Of a DNA stretch of 12,845 nucleotides, positions 1 to 11,914 are shown one piece after another. The position numbers were made by a program, and so were the translations under genes. Numbering within the stretch: the first letter of the stretch is position 1; every line of letters starts with the position of its first letter. The notes below the pieces were generated by a model, which was not told where the DNA came from, ran no database searches, and saw only the letters and a program-made list of their open reading frames with translations. Source of the stretch: JBAXGE01 sp044344145 (lineage in GTDB: Bacteria; Planctomycetota; Phycisphaerae; WQYP01); NCBI GenBank assembly GCA_044344145.1, contig JBIJDM010000058.1, forward strand, positions 1-12,845. The letters are read 5' to 3'.

Positions 1-11
1 GTCCTGAGTCG

Positions 12-674
12 GTGGTGGCAGCGGATGCATGTCGGGCGATGGATCAGATGTATCGTAAACAACGATACATTTACGATGCCACGCGCAAATTTTTCCTGTT
101 CGGCCGGGATACGGTGATCGCAAATTTGCAGGTTCGCCCCAACCAAACCGTGCTGGAAATGGGCTGCGGTACGGGGCGTAATCTGCTGCTGGCTGCGCGG
201 CGCTATCCGCAGGCACATTTTTATGGCTTGGATGCGGCCGGAGTGATGATTGAAACGGCCAGTCAGAAGGTGGCACGCGGGCGCTGGGAGGGACGTATTC
301 AGTTGCGGCAGGCGCTGGCCCAAGATGTCCACACCTTGGTAAATGAAGGCTGGCCGGAGTCGTATGATGTGGTGTACTTCAGTTATGCGTTGTCCATGAT
401 TCCGCCGTGGGCGGAGGCGTTGGAGGCGGCGTGGGCGGTTTTGAAGCCTGGGGGAACGCTGTATATCGTGGACTTTTGGGATCAAGCCCGCTGGCCGGGG
501 TGGTTTCGCCGGTTGCTCAAGGGGTGGCTGAATAGCTTTAGTGTGCACTATCGGCCGGAATTGCTGGAGTATTTGCGGCGAGGTGCCGCAGAGGGACGGT
601 ATACGCTGGAACTGACCTCGGTAATGGGGCAGTATGCGTACATAGCGAAACTGACGCGACCTGAGACGCAGTGA
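12..674 (+). CDS. btaB: BtaB-like SAM-dependent methyltransferase (betaine lipid synthesis)
   Basis: A class I S-adenosylmethionine methyltransferase of about 220 residues. The glycine-rich SAM-binding motif is VLEMGCGTGRN (residues 47-57), followed by the acidic residue of strand 2 in YGLDAA (Asp74). The N-terminal stretch MDQMYRKQRYIYDATRKF, then LFGRD, resembles the start of BtaB. In bacteria BtaB adds three methyl groups to diacylglyceryl-homoserine to make the betaine lipid DGTS; it normally works with BtaA, which makes the homoserine head group. BtaA is not visible and would be expected upstream, outside the window. The start is uncertain. The frame is open to the left edge; GTG codons at 12 and 15 and an ATG at 39 are possible, and none has a clear ribosome binding site. 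The methyltransferase fold is secure; the BtaB assignment rests on recalled family motifs. Confidence 0.75.
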   Translation: MVAADACRAMDQMYRKQRYIYDATRKFFLFGRDTVIANLQVRPNQTVLEMGCGTGRNLLLAARRYPQAHFYGLDAAGVMIETASQKVARGRWEGRIQLRQALAQDVHTLVNEGWPESYDVVYFSYALSMIPPWAEALEAAWAVLKPGGTLYIVDFWDQARWPGWFRRLLKGWLNSFSVHYRPELLEYLRRGAAEGRYTLELTSVMGQYAYIAKLTRPETQ

Positions 675-755
675 TCATCGCGTCGTTTGGCTGCGGCAAC
701 CAGTTCCGGTCTGCGGCCATTCCGCATAGGGGCAGAACGCACCGCTTCGGGCTAA

Positions 756-771
756 AACTCCCTTGGGAGTT
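756..771. repeat. Short inverted repeat after btaB
   Basis: AACTCC and GGAGTT flank a CTTG loop, forming a perfect small hairpin in the gap between btaB and the next gene. No T-run follows, so it is at best a weak or factor-dependent terminator for btaB. The rest of the gap (675-887) has no coding potential that I trust. Confidence 0.4.
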
Positions 772-810
772 GGGCTGAATCTGAATAATGTGGGGGTCAG
801 GGGGGTAGAC

Positions 811-839
811 TTACCCTAAAACATGCTTTGGCGTAAAAT
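811..839 (+). promoter_or_regulatory. Candidate promoter of the GHMP kinase / gltX / M16 gene group
   Basis: A TAAAAT hexamer at 834-839 differs from the sigma-70 -10 consensus at one position. Seventeen bases upstream is a poor -35 candidate, TTACCC (811-816). The -10 hexamer overlaps the 12-mer TTTGGCGTAAAA (827-838), which recurs upstream of the bactofilin gene at 11627. The position, about 50 bases before the ATG at 888, is suitable. This is a weak prediction. Confidence 0.35.
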
Positions 840-887
840 AATGGGCTTATCGTCCCGTCGTTTGGGACCTATTTGAAGGATGTTGCT

Positions 888-2318
888 ATGCCCTTGCCCA
901 AGGCCGATGAGCTTGCTCCGGTTACCGAGTTGTTGGCGTGTTTGCGTGCGGATCAACATGCGGTGATTCAGCCACAGGGGCGTGAGGTGTTTATCGCCCG
1001 GGCGCCGGGGCGGTTGGATGTGATGGGGGGGATTGCGGATTACACGGGTTCGTTGGTGTGTGAGATGCCGCTGGCCGAGGCCGCGGCGTGTGCGCTGCAA
1101 CAGCGCGATGACCATACGCTGATGATCCATAGTTACAATCAGTCGGGGGCCGCGGGGCGGTTTCAGATGGCATTGGGGGATTTTTCGGGGACGGCGTCGC
1201 TGCTGCCGCTGGCGGATGTGCGCAAGCTGTTTACCGGGGCCAATCATTGGGCGGGTTATGTGGCGGGGGCCTATTACATTCTGCGCAAGTACCGGCATTT
1301 GTCGCCCCAGGCACTGGGGGCGAATATCGCGATTTATTCCACCGTGCCGCTGGGAGGCGGGGTGTCGAGTTCGGCGGCGCTGGAAGTGGCGGCGCTGGCG
1401 GCGATTGTCGCGGCGTATCACATAGTGCTGGACCCGTTGGAACTGGCCGTGCTGGCCCAGCGGGTGGAAAATGAAGTGGTGGGGGCGCCGTGCGGGGTGA
1501 TGGATCAGGTAACCTCCGCACTGGGCAAGGAAAACCAATTATTGCTTTTGCATTGCCAGCCGCACACCATTGAGGGGTATAGTGCCCTGCCGGTGGGGGT
1601 GACGATGCTGGGGATTAACTCGGGCGTGAAGCATTCTGTAGGCGGGTCGGCGTATCGCGATACGCGGGTGGCGGCGTTTATGGCCCATGGCATCCTGCTG
1701 CGCTTGCTGAAGGATTTGGGCGTGGACCATGATCCACTGCAGGGGTATCTGGCCAATGTGCCAGCGGAAGCGTACCGGCAGCGGATACGGGCGCTATTGC
1801 CGGCCGAAATGCGCGGACAGGATTATCTCGATCAGTATGGCCCGACGGTGGACAAGGTTACCAGTGTGGACCCGCAGCGGGTTTATCATGTGCGGGCCGC
1901 GGCGGACCATCATGTGTTGGAAGCGCAGCGGGTGCGGGATTTTGTGGCGCTGTTGCGCGATGGCAAAGCGGGCAGTGTGGAGAATCTGACGCGGGCGGGG
2001 GCGTTGATGCTGGCGGCGCATGAGTCGTATGGCAATAATGCCAAGTTGGGGTGTGCGGAAACCGATCTGCTGGTGCGTTTGGTGATGGCCCGTGGCCCCC
2101 AGCAGGGGTTCTATGGGGCCAAGATTACCGGCGGAGGTTCCGGTGGAACCGTGGCGGTGTTGTGTCAGGATACGCCGGCGTGTGCGACGGCAATTGCGGA
2201 GATCGTAAAAGAATATCAAAAGCAGACCGGGATTGTGCCGCAGGTGCTGCGCGGCTCGTCGCCGGGGGCAACAGAAGTTCAAGTGGCCAGGTATCCGAGC
2301 CAGGCATTGCCGGGCTGA
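888..2318 (+). CDS. GHMP-family sugar kinase, similar to the kinase domain of plant L-arabinokinase
   Basis: A 476-residue GHMP kinase that would phosphorylate a sugar at C-1 using ATP. Motif 1 is RAPGRLDVMGGIADYTG (around residues 38-54), where galactokinases have a GEHTDY-type motif. The GGIADY form is the one I recall from the C-terminal kinase domain of plant L-arabinokinase (ARA1). The ATP loop is PLGGGVSSSAA (154-164), the likely catalytic Asp is D206 in GAPCGVMDQ, and motif 3 is ITGGGSGG (413-420). The text HSVGGSAYRDTRVAA also matches the plant enzyme closely. The plant protein's N-terminal glycosyltransferase-like half is absent. I chose ATG 888 because AAGGA lies seven bases before it; an in-frame TTG at 873 would add five residues but overlaps that site. 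Substrate may be L-arabinose, galactose or another sugar. It lies 43 bases before gltX and may be co-transcribed with it. Confidence 0.85.
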   Translation: MPLPKADELAPVTELLACLRADQHAVIQPQGREVFIARAPGRLDVMGGIADYTGSLVCEMPLAEAAACALQQRDDHTLMIHSYNQSGAAGRFQMALGDFSGTASLLPLADVRKLFTGANHWAGYVAGAYYILRKYRHLSPQALGANIAIYSTVPLGGGVSSSAALEVAALAAIVAAYHIVLDPLELAVLAQRVENEVVGAPCGVMDQVTSALGKENQLLLLHCQPHTIEGYSALPVGVTMLGINSGVKHSVGGSAYRDTRVAAFMAHGILLRLLKDLGVDHDPLQGYLANVPAEAYRQRIRALLPAEMRGQDYLDQYGPTVDKVTSVDPQRVYHVRAAADHHVLEAQRVRDFVALLRDGKAGSVENLTRAGALMLAAHESYGNNAKLGCAETDLLVRLVMARGPQQGFYGAKITGGGSGGTVAVLCQDTPACATAIAEIVKEYQKQTGIVPQVLRGSSPGATEVQVARYPSQALPG

Positions 2319-2361
2319 GTGCGGGACTGAGATTATTTATTACAGATGGGATAAATGAATT

Positions 2362-3960
2362 ATGGTAAAGACACGATTTGCTCCTTCGCCGACGGGGTTC
2401 CTGCATGTGGGGGGAGCGCGGACGGCGTTGTATAACTGGCTGTATGCGCGCAAGACCCAGGGCACGTTTGTGCTGCGGATCGAAGATACCGATCAGGTGC
2501 GGTCCACGGCGGAATCGGCGCGCGGGATATTGGAAGACATGTTGTGGCTGGGGCTGCAATGGGATGAAGGCCCGGTGGTGGGCGGCGCGAAGAATGAATA
2601 TTTCCAGTCCATGCGGCTGGACCTGTATAACGGGTATCTGGAACAGTTGCGCGCCGGTGGGCATGTGTATGAGGCGTATGAATCGCCGGCCCAGTTGGCG
2701 GAATTGCGCAAGGCGGCGGAACGTGAGAAGCGGCCGTTCCGTTACCGCAAGGATATGCCCGGGCGTGTGCTGGAAGCGCAGGCGGGGGTGGCGTCGGTGT
2801 TGCGTTTTGCCATGCCGTACCGGGATATTACGCTGCACGATGAAATTCTCGGGGATGTTACCGTCAAGGCGGAAGAGCATGACGATATTGTGGTGCGCAA
2901 GTCGGACGGGTTCCCCACGTATCATTTCGCGGTGATTGTGGATGATCATCTGATGGGCGTGACGCATGTGCTGCGGGCGCAGGAACATCTGATGAACACG
3001 TTCAAACATATCGGGCTGTATGAGGCGCTGGGCTGGACGCCGCCGGCGCATGCGCATCTGCCGGTGGTGCAGAATATGGACGCCACCAAGATGTCCAAGC
3101 GTGACAAAGCCAAAGCGGCGCGGGCGGGTCTGCAGGCGCATGCCCAGAAGACCGGCGACAAGACGTATCAGGATGTGGCGGCGCTGGTGGGGATCACCAC
3201 GCAGGAAATCGCCGACTTTATGGCGCGCAAGAATGAGGATGCCGCGCTGGCCACGCGGCTGGCTACGGCGATCGGGGTGAAAGTGCCGGAAATCGAAGTA
3301 CAGGACTTCCGCAAGTCGGGGTATATGCCCGAAGCGCTGCTGAACTTTATCGCCTTGGTGGGCTGGGCCCCGGGGGAAAACCGCGAGATTGTCAGCCGGG
3401 ACCAGATGGTGGAATTGTTCGGCTTTGACGGGGTGCAAAAGACCTCGGGCAAGTTCGACCGCAAGAAATTGGCGTGGATGAACGGCGAATATATCCGTCA
3501 GAGCAGTATCGAACGGCTGGAAGAAGTGCTGGCGCAGTTCAATGCGGTAACTGATTATCCGCTGAAAAACGCCGATGCCGCCACCCGGCGGGCGCTGCTG
3601 GCGATGTATCAGGAACGCATGGTATCGTTGGCCGAGATGGCGGAAAACAGCGATTTCTTCTTTATCGAAACTCCGGTCTACGATACCAAGGCTGTGGAAA
3701 AACATATCCGCAACAATCAGGGGCGGGAGTTCCTGGCGCAGACACTGGCGATGTTGGAACCGGTGACGGACTGGACGCTGGCGGGTCTGCATGAACCGAT
3801 GGAGCGGGTGTTGTCGCTGGGCGAAAAGAAGGGCGCGGCAGCGCAGGCCGTGCGCGTGGCGCTGAGCGGACGGACGGTATCGCCTCCGCTGCTGGAAACC
3901 ATTGCGTTGTTGGGCCGGGAGCGGACGCTGAACCGGCTGCGCGCGGGGATGAATCTTTGA
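2362..3960 (+). CDS. gltX: Glutamyl-tRNA synthetase with a large insertion
   Basis: A cytoplasmic class I aminoacyl-tRNA synthetase that charges tRNA with glutamate. The start TRFAPSPTGFLHVGGART carries the HIGH-type signature (LHVGG, residues 14-18). FVLRIEDTDQ follows, and KMSKR is at 243-247. The C-terminal anticodon-binding helical part is present. At 532 residues it is longer than the usual 465-500. The excess is a stretch of about 71 residues (248-318) between KMSKR and SGYMPEALLN, where the E. coli enzyme has only about a dozen. The insert is charged and probably helical, beginning DKAKAARAGL and containing ALVGITTQEIADFM. All catalytic motifs are intact, so the gene should be functional. 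The ribosome binding site is weak (GGGA about a dozen bases upstream), which may mean translation partly depends on the gene before it. Confidence 0.95.
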   Translation: MVKTRFAPSPTGFLHVGGARTALYNWLYARKTQGTFVLRIEDTDQVRSTAESARGILEDMLWLGLQWDEGPVVGGAKNEYFQSMRLDLYNGYLEQLRAGGHVYEAYESPAQLAELRKAAEREKRPFRYRKDMPGRVLEAQAGVASVLRFAMPYRDITLHDEILGDVTVKAEEHDDIVVRKSDGFPTYHFAVIVDDHLMGVTHVLRAQEHLMNTFKHIGLYEALGWTPPAHAHLPVVQNMDATKMSKRDKAKAARAGLQAHAQKTGDKTYQDVAALVGITTQEIADFMARKNEDAALATRLATAIGVKVPEIEVQDFRKSGYMPEALLNFIALVGWAPGENREIVSRDQMVELFGFDGVQKTSGKFDRKKLAWMNGEYIRQSSIERLEEVLAQFNAVTDYPLKNADAATRRALLAMYQERMVSLAEMAENSDFFFIETPVYDTKAVEKHIRNNQGREFLAQTLAMLEPVTDWTLAGLHEPMERVLSLGEKKGAAAQAVRVALSGRTVSPPLLETIALLGRERTLNRLRAGMNL

Positions 3961-4015
3961 GCGGAACGAAGTTTAGGGCCAATCGGCCTAGAATGAGAAA
4001 ATAGGAGTTTGTGCC

Positions 4016-6682
4016 ATGATGTTACGTCGTTCATTGGGTGGGCTGGTGGTGTTGGGTGGTATTTGGGCGGGGAGCGTGGGGGCGCAGGCCACTATGCCGA
4101 CCACGGCCCCGGCGGCGTATGGCACGATTGCCGCGCGGCTGGTTGAGGAGCCGAACCGCAAAGTGTTCCAGTTGGCCAATGGGCTGACGGCGATTATTCA
4201 GGTGAACAAAACGTCGCCTTCGGTGGCCACGCGGGTGTATATCCGCGCGGGCTCTATGACCGAAGGCAAACTGATGGGCTCGGGCGTTAGCCATGTGCTG
4301 GAGCATCTGGTATCGGGGGGAACCACCGACAAACGTGATGAAAAGACCGGCGAGCAATTGCTGCTGAAGATCGGGCATGATTCCAATGCCTACACCACGG
4401 TGGATCATACGTGTTACTTCATCAATACCACCACAGAAAACTGGCCGGTGGCGCTGGATTTGCTGGCGGACTGGACGATGAACGCGAAATTCACCCAGGG
4501 CGAGTTTGACCGTGAGCACCAGGTGGTGCAGCGGGAAATTGAAATGGGCGAATCGGAAGCGGGGCGGGTCTTTGCCAAGCTGGCCAGCACCAATCGTTAT
4601 CTGATTCATCCCGCGCGGCATCCGGTGATCGGCTACAAGCCGGTGTTTCAGGGGCTGACGGTTCAGGACTGCCGGGATTATTATGCCCAGATGTATATCC
4701 CCGAACGGATGATTGTCTCGCTGGCGGGGAATCTGGATCTGGCGCAGGCGGAGAAAATGATTCAGGAGCGGTTTGGGCACAGACCGCCTGCCCGTAGTCC
4801 GGTAATCAATCTACCGCCCGAGCCGGCGGCGGTGGCGCCGCGTACGGCCGTGGGCCATGCCGATGTGAAGCAGGCCCGCATACTGTGGCAATTCCCCACG
4901 GTGGATATGTTCCATCCGGATATGTATGCGCTGGATGTGTTGGCCACGGTGCTGGGCGATGGCGATTCATCCCCCTTGGCCATGGCACTGAAGGATAAAA
5001 CGCAATTGGTGACCAGTGTGGATGCCGGTAGTGACACCCCCAATTATGTTGCTGGTTCGTTTTACGTGTCGGCACAATTGACCAAACCGGAAAATTATCT
5101 GCAGGTGCGGGAAGTGATGTTGGCGGAAATCGCCAAAATTATGGCACAGGGCGTGGAACCCAAGGCACTGGAAAAAGCGATCAATCTAACCCGCGCGGGC
5201 CTGGTGCTGGGCCGGCAAACGGCGGAACAGTTGGCCAGTTCGGCGGCTCGGGATTACATGAGCACCGGGGATATCGGTTATTCGCAACTCTATCTGGAAC
5301 GGTTGAAAAAGGTTACCCCGGAACAGGTGCAGGCGGTGGCCCGCAAGTATTTGCGGACCGAGAGCTTGCTGACCACGGTACTGCTGCCCAAGGATGTCAA
5401 TGAGTCGGTGCTGGGCAAAGACAATGCCGCCGCGGCCGGGTGGATTCAGGAGCCCGTGAACCGCGTGCGGATGGAAAACGGTATGACACTGTTGCAACAA
5501 AGGAATAACGCGGCCCCGCTGGTGTCGCTGTATATGATGATTCCCGGCGGGCTGTTGGCGGAGACGCCGGCCAATAATGGCATCGGCGTGGCGATGACGC
5601 AACTGATGCTGCGTGGCTCGGCGCAATATGACTATGCCCGGATTGCGGAGTTTATGGATACCACCGGCACCCGCATCAGCATCGGCTCGGGCAACAACTA
5701 TTACACCATCAGTATGACCGTGCTGAAAGAACACGCCCAGCCGGCGCTGGCGCTGTTGGCGGATGTGCTGACCCAGCCGAAGTTCGATGCCGGCGAGTAC
5801 ACCAAGATTCAGCCCCGGCTGCAGGCCGCGGCGGGGCGCTTGACCGAGGATTGGGCAGGGGAAGCGATGAGCTTTCTGCGCAAGAAATATTATGCGGAAT
5901 CCCCCTATCAGATGCATCCGGTCGGCACGCCGGAGGTGTATGGCAAGCTGACGGCCAAGGATTTGCAGACGCATTACGAGACCTACTTCCGGCAGAGCAA
6001 AGGTACGGTCGTGGCCATCATGGGCGATTATGAGCCCACGTGGGTGGAACAGTTCAATCAGAGTTTGAGCGGTTTCAAGGCGCTGCCCACGACACTGGCG
6101 ACCAAGAGTGTGGCCGGGCCGGCGGGGGTGTTTGAGCAGACCACGCGCAAGAAAACCGGCGCGGTATTCATTGGATATGGCCCGGGGATGACGGCGACCA
6201 ATGAGGACCGGTTTGCTATGACGGTGCTCAAGACCATGCTGGGCGGGTATAGTTCGCCGGGTGGTTCGATGTTGCATGAGTCGCTGCGTGGCCAGGGGTT
6301 GGTGTACACGGTGCAGGCGACGGGGCAGTTTGGAGTCTTGCCGGGGTTGTTCGGGATTATCGCGCTGGGCGAGCCGGCGAAAACCGACAAGATTCAGGCC
6401 GAGATCGCCCAGATTGTGGCGAATGTGCAGGCGGGCAAGTTTACCCAGGCCCAGTTTGATCTGGCCAAAGAGACCACCCTTGCCGGCCAGAAGCAGGGCG
6501 CTGAGACGATGGCGGAGCAGGCCCAGCAGCGGGCGTTTGCTGAGGCGCTGGGTCTTGGATATGAAGAGGAAGACCGTTTTGCCGACAACATACAGAAGGT
6601 TACGCTCACGCAAGTTGTGGCGGTAGCTAATAAATATTTAACCAATCCCGTGGTGACCGTGACCAAGCCGGCGGCAAAATAA
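4016..6682 (+). CDS. Secreted M16 (pitrilysin-family) zinc metallopeptidase, two-domain
   Basis: An 888-residue protein with an N-terminal signal peptide: MMLRR, a hydrophobic core at about 8-20, and likely cleavage after VGA near residue 23. It should act outside the cytoplasmic membrane. The inverted zinc site HVLEH is at 93-97, and the third ligand is Glu174 in VQREIEMGE, at the spacing found in pitrilysin. The second M16 module starts near ENGMTLLQQ. There the metal motif is replaced (V525, T528, Q529 in GIGVAMTQL), so it is non-catalytic, as is usual for the second half. The conserved Arg-Tyr pair of the C-terminal module is visible as R758 and Y764 in LRGQGLVY. Thus one chain carries a full catalytic/regulatory pair that some bacteria encode as two genes. 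Such enzymes degrade peptides or small unfolded proteins. AGGAG (4003-4007) sits eight bases before the ATG. The gene starts 55 bases after gltX. Confidence 0.92.
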   Translation: MMLRRSLGGLVVLGGIWAGSVGAQATMPTTAPAAYGTIAARLVEEPNRKVFQLANGLTAIIQVNKTSPSVATRVYIRAGSMTEGKLMGSGVSHVLEHLVSGGTTDKRDEKTGEQLLLKIGHDSNAYTTVDHTCYFINTTTENWPVALDLLADWTMNAKFTQGEFDREHQVVQREIEMGESEAGRVFAKLASTNRYLIHPARHPVIGYKPVFQGLTVQDCRDYYAQMYIPERMIVSLAGNLDLAQAEKMIQERFGHRPPARSPVINLPPEPAAVAPRTAVGHADVKQARILWQFPTVDMFHPDMYALDVLATVLGDGDSSPLAMALKDKTQLVTSVDAGSDTPNYVAGSFYVSAQLTKPENYLQVREVMLAEIAKIMAQGVEPKALEKAINLTRAGLVLGRQTAEQLASSAARDYMSTGDIGYSQLYLERLKKVTPEQVQAVARKYLRTESLLTTVLLPKDVNESVLGKDNAAAAGWIQEPVNRVRMENGMTLLQQRNNAAPLVSLYMMIPGGLLAETPANNGIGVAMTQLMLRGSAQYDYARIAEFMDTTGTRISIGSGNNYYTISMTVLKEHAQPALALLADVLTQPKFDAGEYTKIQPRLQAAAGRLTEDWAGEAMSFLRKKYYAESPYQMHPVGTPEVYGKLTAKDLQTHYETYFRQSKGTVVAIMGDYEPTWVEQFNQSLSGFKALPTTLATKSVAGPAGVFEQTTRKKTGAVFIGYGPGMTATNEDRFAMTVLKTMLGGYSSPGGSMLHESLRGQGLVYTVQATGQFGVLPGLFGIIALGEPAKTDKIQAEIAQIVANVQAGKFTQAQFDLAKETTLAGQKQGAETMAEQAQQRAFAEALGLGYEEEDRFADNIQKVTLTQVVAVANKYLTNPVVTVTKPAAK

Positions 6683-6868
6683 TATTTTCAGCTTTGCGGA
6701 GTCCCCGCAGGCGGATAAGATGAGAGACGTTTGAAGCCTGATTAGCGCCGTATGGCGTGATCGGTACTGGTCTGGGCTGGCGCGTTGGGTCATCACGAGT
6801 ATGAATGAAACGCGCAGGCCGTCAGCTCTTTTGATGGAGTATCAGGACATCAGCTCCGGATAAGCCTT

Positions 6869-10960
<4,092 letters not shown>

Positions 10961-11488
10961 TCAGATCGGGTTGCCGGGGAGATATTTGGGGGGATTGTGG
11001 TCATGGCCGGTGGCCAGCGTGGTGATGGAGCCATCGGGGTTCAGAATATTAATTTGGCCATCAATGAGGGCTTGATCGTCCGCGAGCAGTTGCCGGGTGG
11101 CGATGGTGCCGGCAATTTTGCCGGTACGGGCGACTTCGACCCGTTGGGTGCCGATGACCGTGCCCATGACGCGCCCGGCGATAAGGATGGTGGCGGCCTG
11201 GAGGGTACCGGCAAAGCGGGCATTGGGTTCAACCATAATGGTACCGCAGGTAATGATTCGCGTTTGCGGTGAGTCGCCCCGGACGACAATATCTTCCAGG
11301 CGGAGGTGTTTGTGGCAGCGGGGGCAGCGGGTGTTGAGCGCCCGCATGGGGACGCGGGAAGCGTGGCCACAGAAGGGGCAATCAATGTCTCGGGTGGTGC
11401 CGGATTTACGATCTTCGGGGCGCCGGGCGATGTCATTCCAATCGGAAATAGGCAGTCGGAGCAGGGGTTTAGGCGAGAATGAAGACAT
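10961..11488 (-). CDS. Bactofilin (polymer-forming cytoskeletal protein) with N-terminal zinc ribbon
   Basis: A 175-residue protein. The C-terminal part (about 68-160) has the repeating beta pattern of bactofilins (DUF583), including TIMVEPNARFAGTLQAATIL, then AGRVMGTVIG and TGKIAGTIATRQLL. Bactofilins self-assemble into nucleotide-free filaments and often anchor cell-wall or shape enzymes. The N-terminal part has two CxxC pairs, CPFC (Cys37, Cys40) and CPRC (Cys55, Cys58), a likely zinc ribbon. No membrane segment is visible. The start is set at the ATG whose first base is 11488, because AGGAGG lies eight bases before it; an upstream in-frame ATG at 11545 would add 19 residues across that site. 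The gene is convergent with the histidine kinase, and their stop codons abut (TAA ends at 10960, TGA begins at 10961). Confidence 0.85.
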   Translation of the reverse strand: MSSFSPKPLLRLPISDWNDIARRPEDRKSGTTRDIDCPFCGHASRVPMRALNTRCPRCHKHLRLEDIVVRGDSPQTRIITCGTIMVEPNARFAGTLQAATILIAGRVMGTVIGTQRVEVARTGKIAGTIATRQLLADDQALIDGQINILNPDGSITTLATGHDHNPPKYLPGNPI

Positions 11489-11518
11489 CGGAGCATCCTC
11501 CTGAAAGCGTCGCGATGG

Positions 11519-11549
11519 GGTTGTGGGCGGGAATTTTAGGCCCACAGCC
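11519..11549. repeat. Inverted repeat upstream of the bactofilin gene
   Basis: TGTGGGC (11522-11528) and GCCCACA (11540-11546) are perfect complements around an 11-base AT-rich loop. Three more base pairs are possible (11519 and 11549 ends), with one wobble on the plus strand. It lies about 30 bases before the bactofilin start, so it could be a leader hairpin or operator. No T-run follows in either direction. Confidence 0.4.
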
Positions 11550-11560
11550 GGAACCTTCGG

Positions 11561-11575
11561 CAGACATCCTGTCTG
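11561..11575. promoter_or_regulatory. Operator-like palindrome between bactofilin and RRM genes
   Basis: CAGACA, TCC, TGTCTG form a perfect six-base inverted repeat with a three-base centre. It sits between the two divergent genes. The form suits a dimeric DNA-binding protein, but I do not recognise the site. Confidence 0.35.
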
Positions 11576-11587
11576 ATTACCGTTATA

Positions 11588-11604
11588 TTACGCAACTTAC
11601 GCAA
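11588..11604. promoter_or_regulatory. Tandem TTACGCAA repeat in the divergent intergenic region
   Basis: TTACGCAA occurs at 11588-11595 and again at 11597-11604, a nine-base period. About 25 bases on, TTTGGCGTAAAA (11627-11638) carries the related element TTTTACGCC on the other strand, and the same 12-mer occurs before the GHMP kinase at 827-838. It may be a regulator-binding cluster; no known site is recognised. Confidence 0.35.
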
Positions 11605-11683
11605 AGACGGCAAGTTAGGCGATGAATTTGGCGTAAAAAGAAAAAATGTTGGATTGAGCAAAAGGGGCGAAAAGAGTGGGGGA

Positions 11684-11914
11684 TTTCCAAGAAAAATAAA
11701 TAATAATATTTTTTGCTAGGCAATCCCTAGTCCATCGGTTAGCATAATCCTTTGTTGGTATGGCTGCCGGAACGAATCGGTTGCGTGCACTGTTAGTGTC
11801 CCGCTCTTGTTCTTCAGAAGCCTTCCGCTTCTCGGGTCGGAATGTAGGGCCCCTTTCACATAGACCGTGAAAGTAAAAGAACAGGTCGTGCCCCGATTCA
11901 TTAAGGAGTCAACC
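11684..11914 (+). promoter_or_regulatory. AT-rich promoter region and structured leader of the RRM gene
   Basis: An AT-rich tract (about 11635-11715) is the likely promoter zone. The best pair I find is TTTCCA (11684-11689) and TATTTT (11707-11712), 17 bases apart, which is weak. Between it and the gene lie three small perfect hairpins: CTAGG/CCTAG (11716-11730), AGAAGC/GCTTCT (11816-11832) and CTTTCAC/GTGAAAG (11853-11873). There is then a strong AAGGAG (11903-11908). No convincing reading frame fills this stretch. A long structured leader is common for small RNA-binding and cold-induced proteins, but the transcription start is unknown. Confidence 0.45.

Noticed and set aside
1..11. TGA at 5-7 as the end of a btaA gene
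   Set aside because: Only two upstream bases of that frame plus one codon are visible, so no upstream gene can be supported.
2125..3792. Minus-strand open frame of 555 codons
   Set aside because: It lies antisense to the GHMP kinase end and gltX; its Arg/His/Gln-rich translation is typical of a shadow frame in GC-rich DNA.
5186..6613. Minus-strand open frame of 475 codons
   Set aside because: It is antisense to the M16 peptidase, has no recognisable domain, and its composition is that of a shadow frame.
6683..6868. Possible riboswitch or terminator between the M16 peptidase and the histidine kinase
   Set aside because: There is a small TGCGG/CCGCA hairpin (6695-6709) and a few short complementary stretches, but no T-run and no riboswitch class I recognise.
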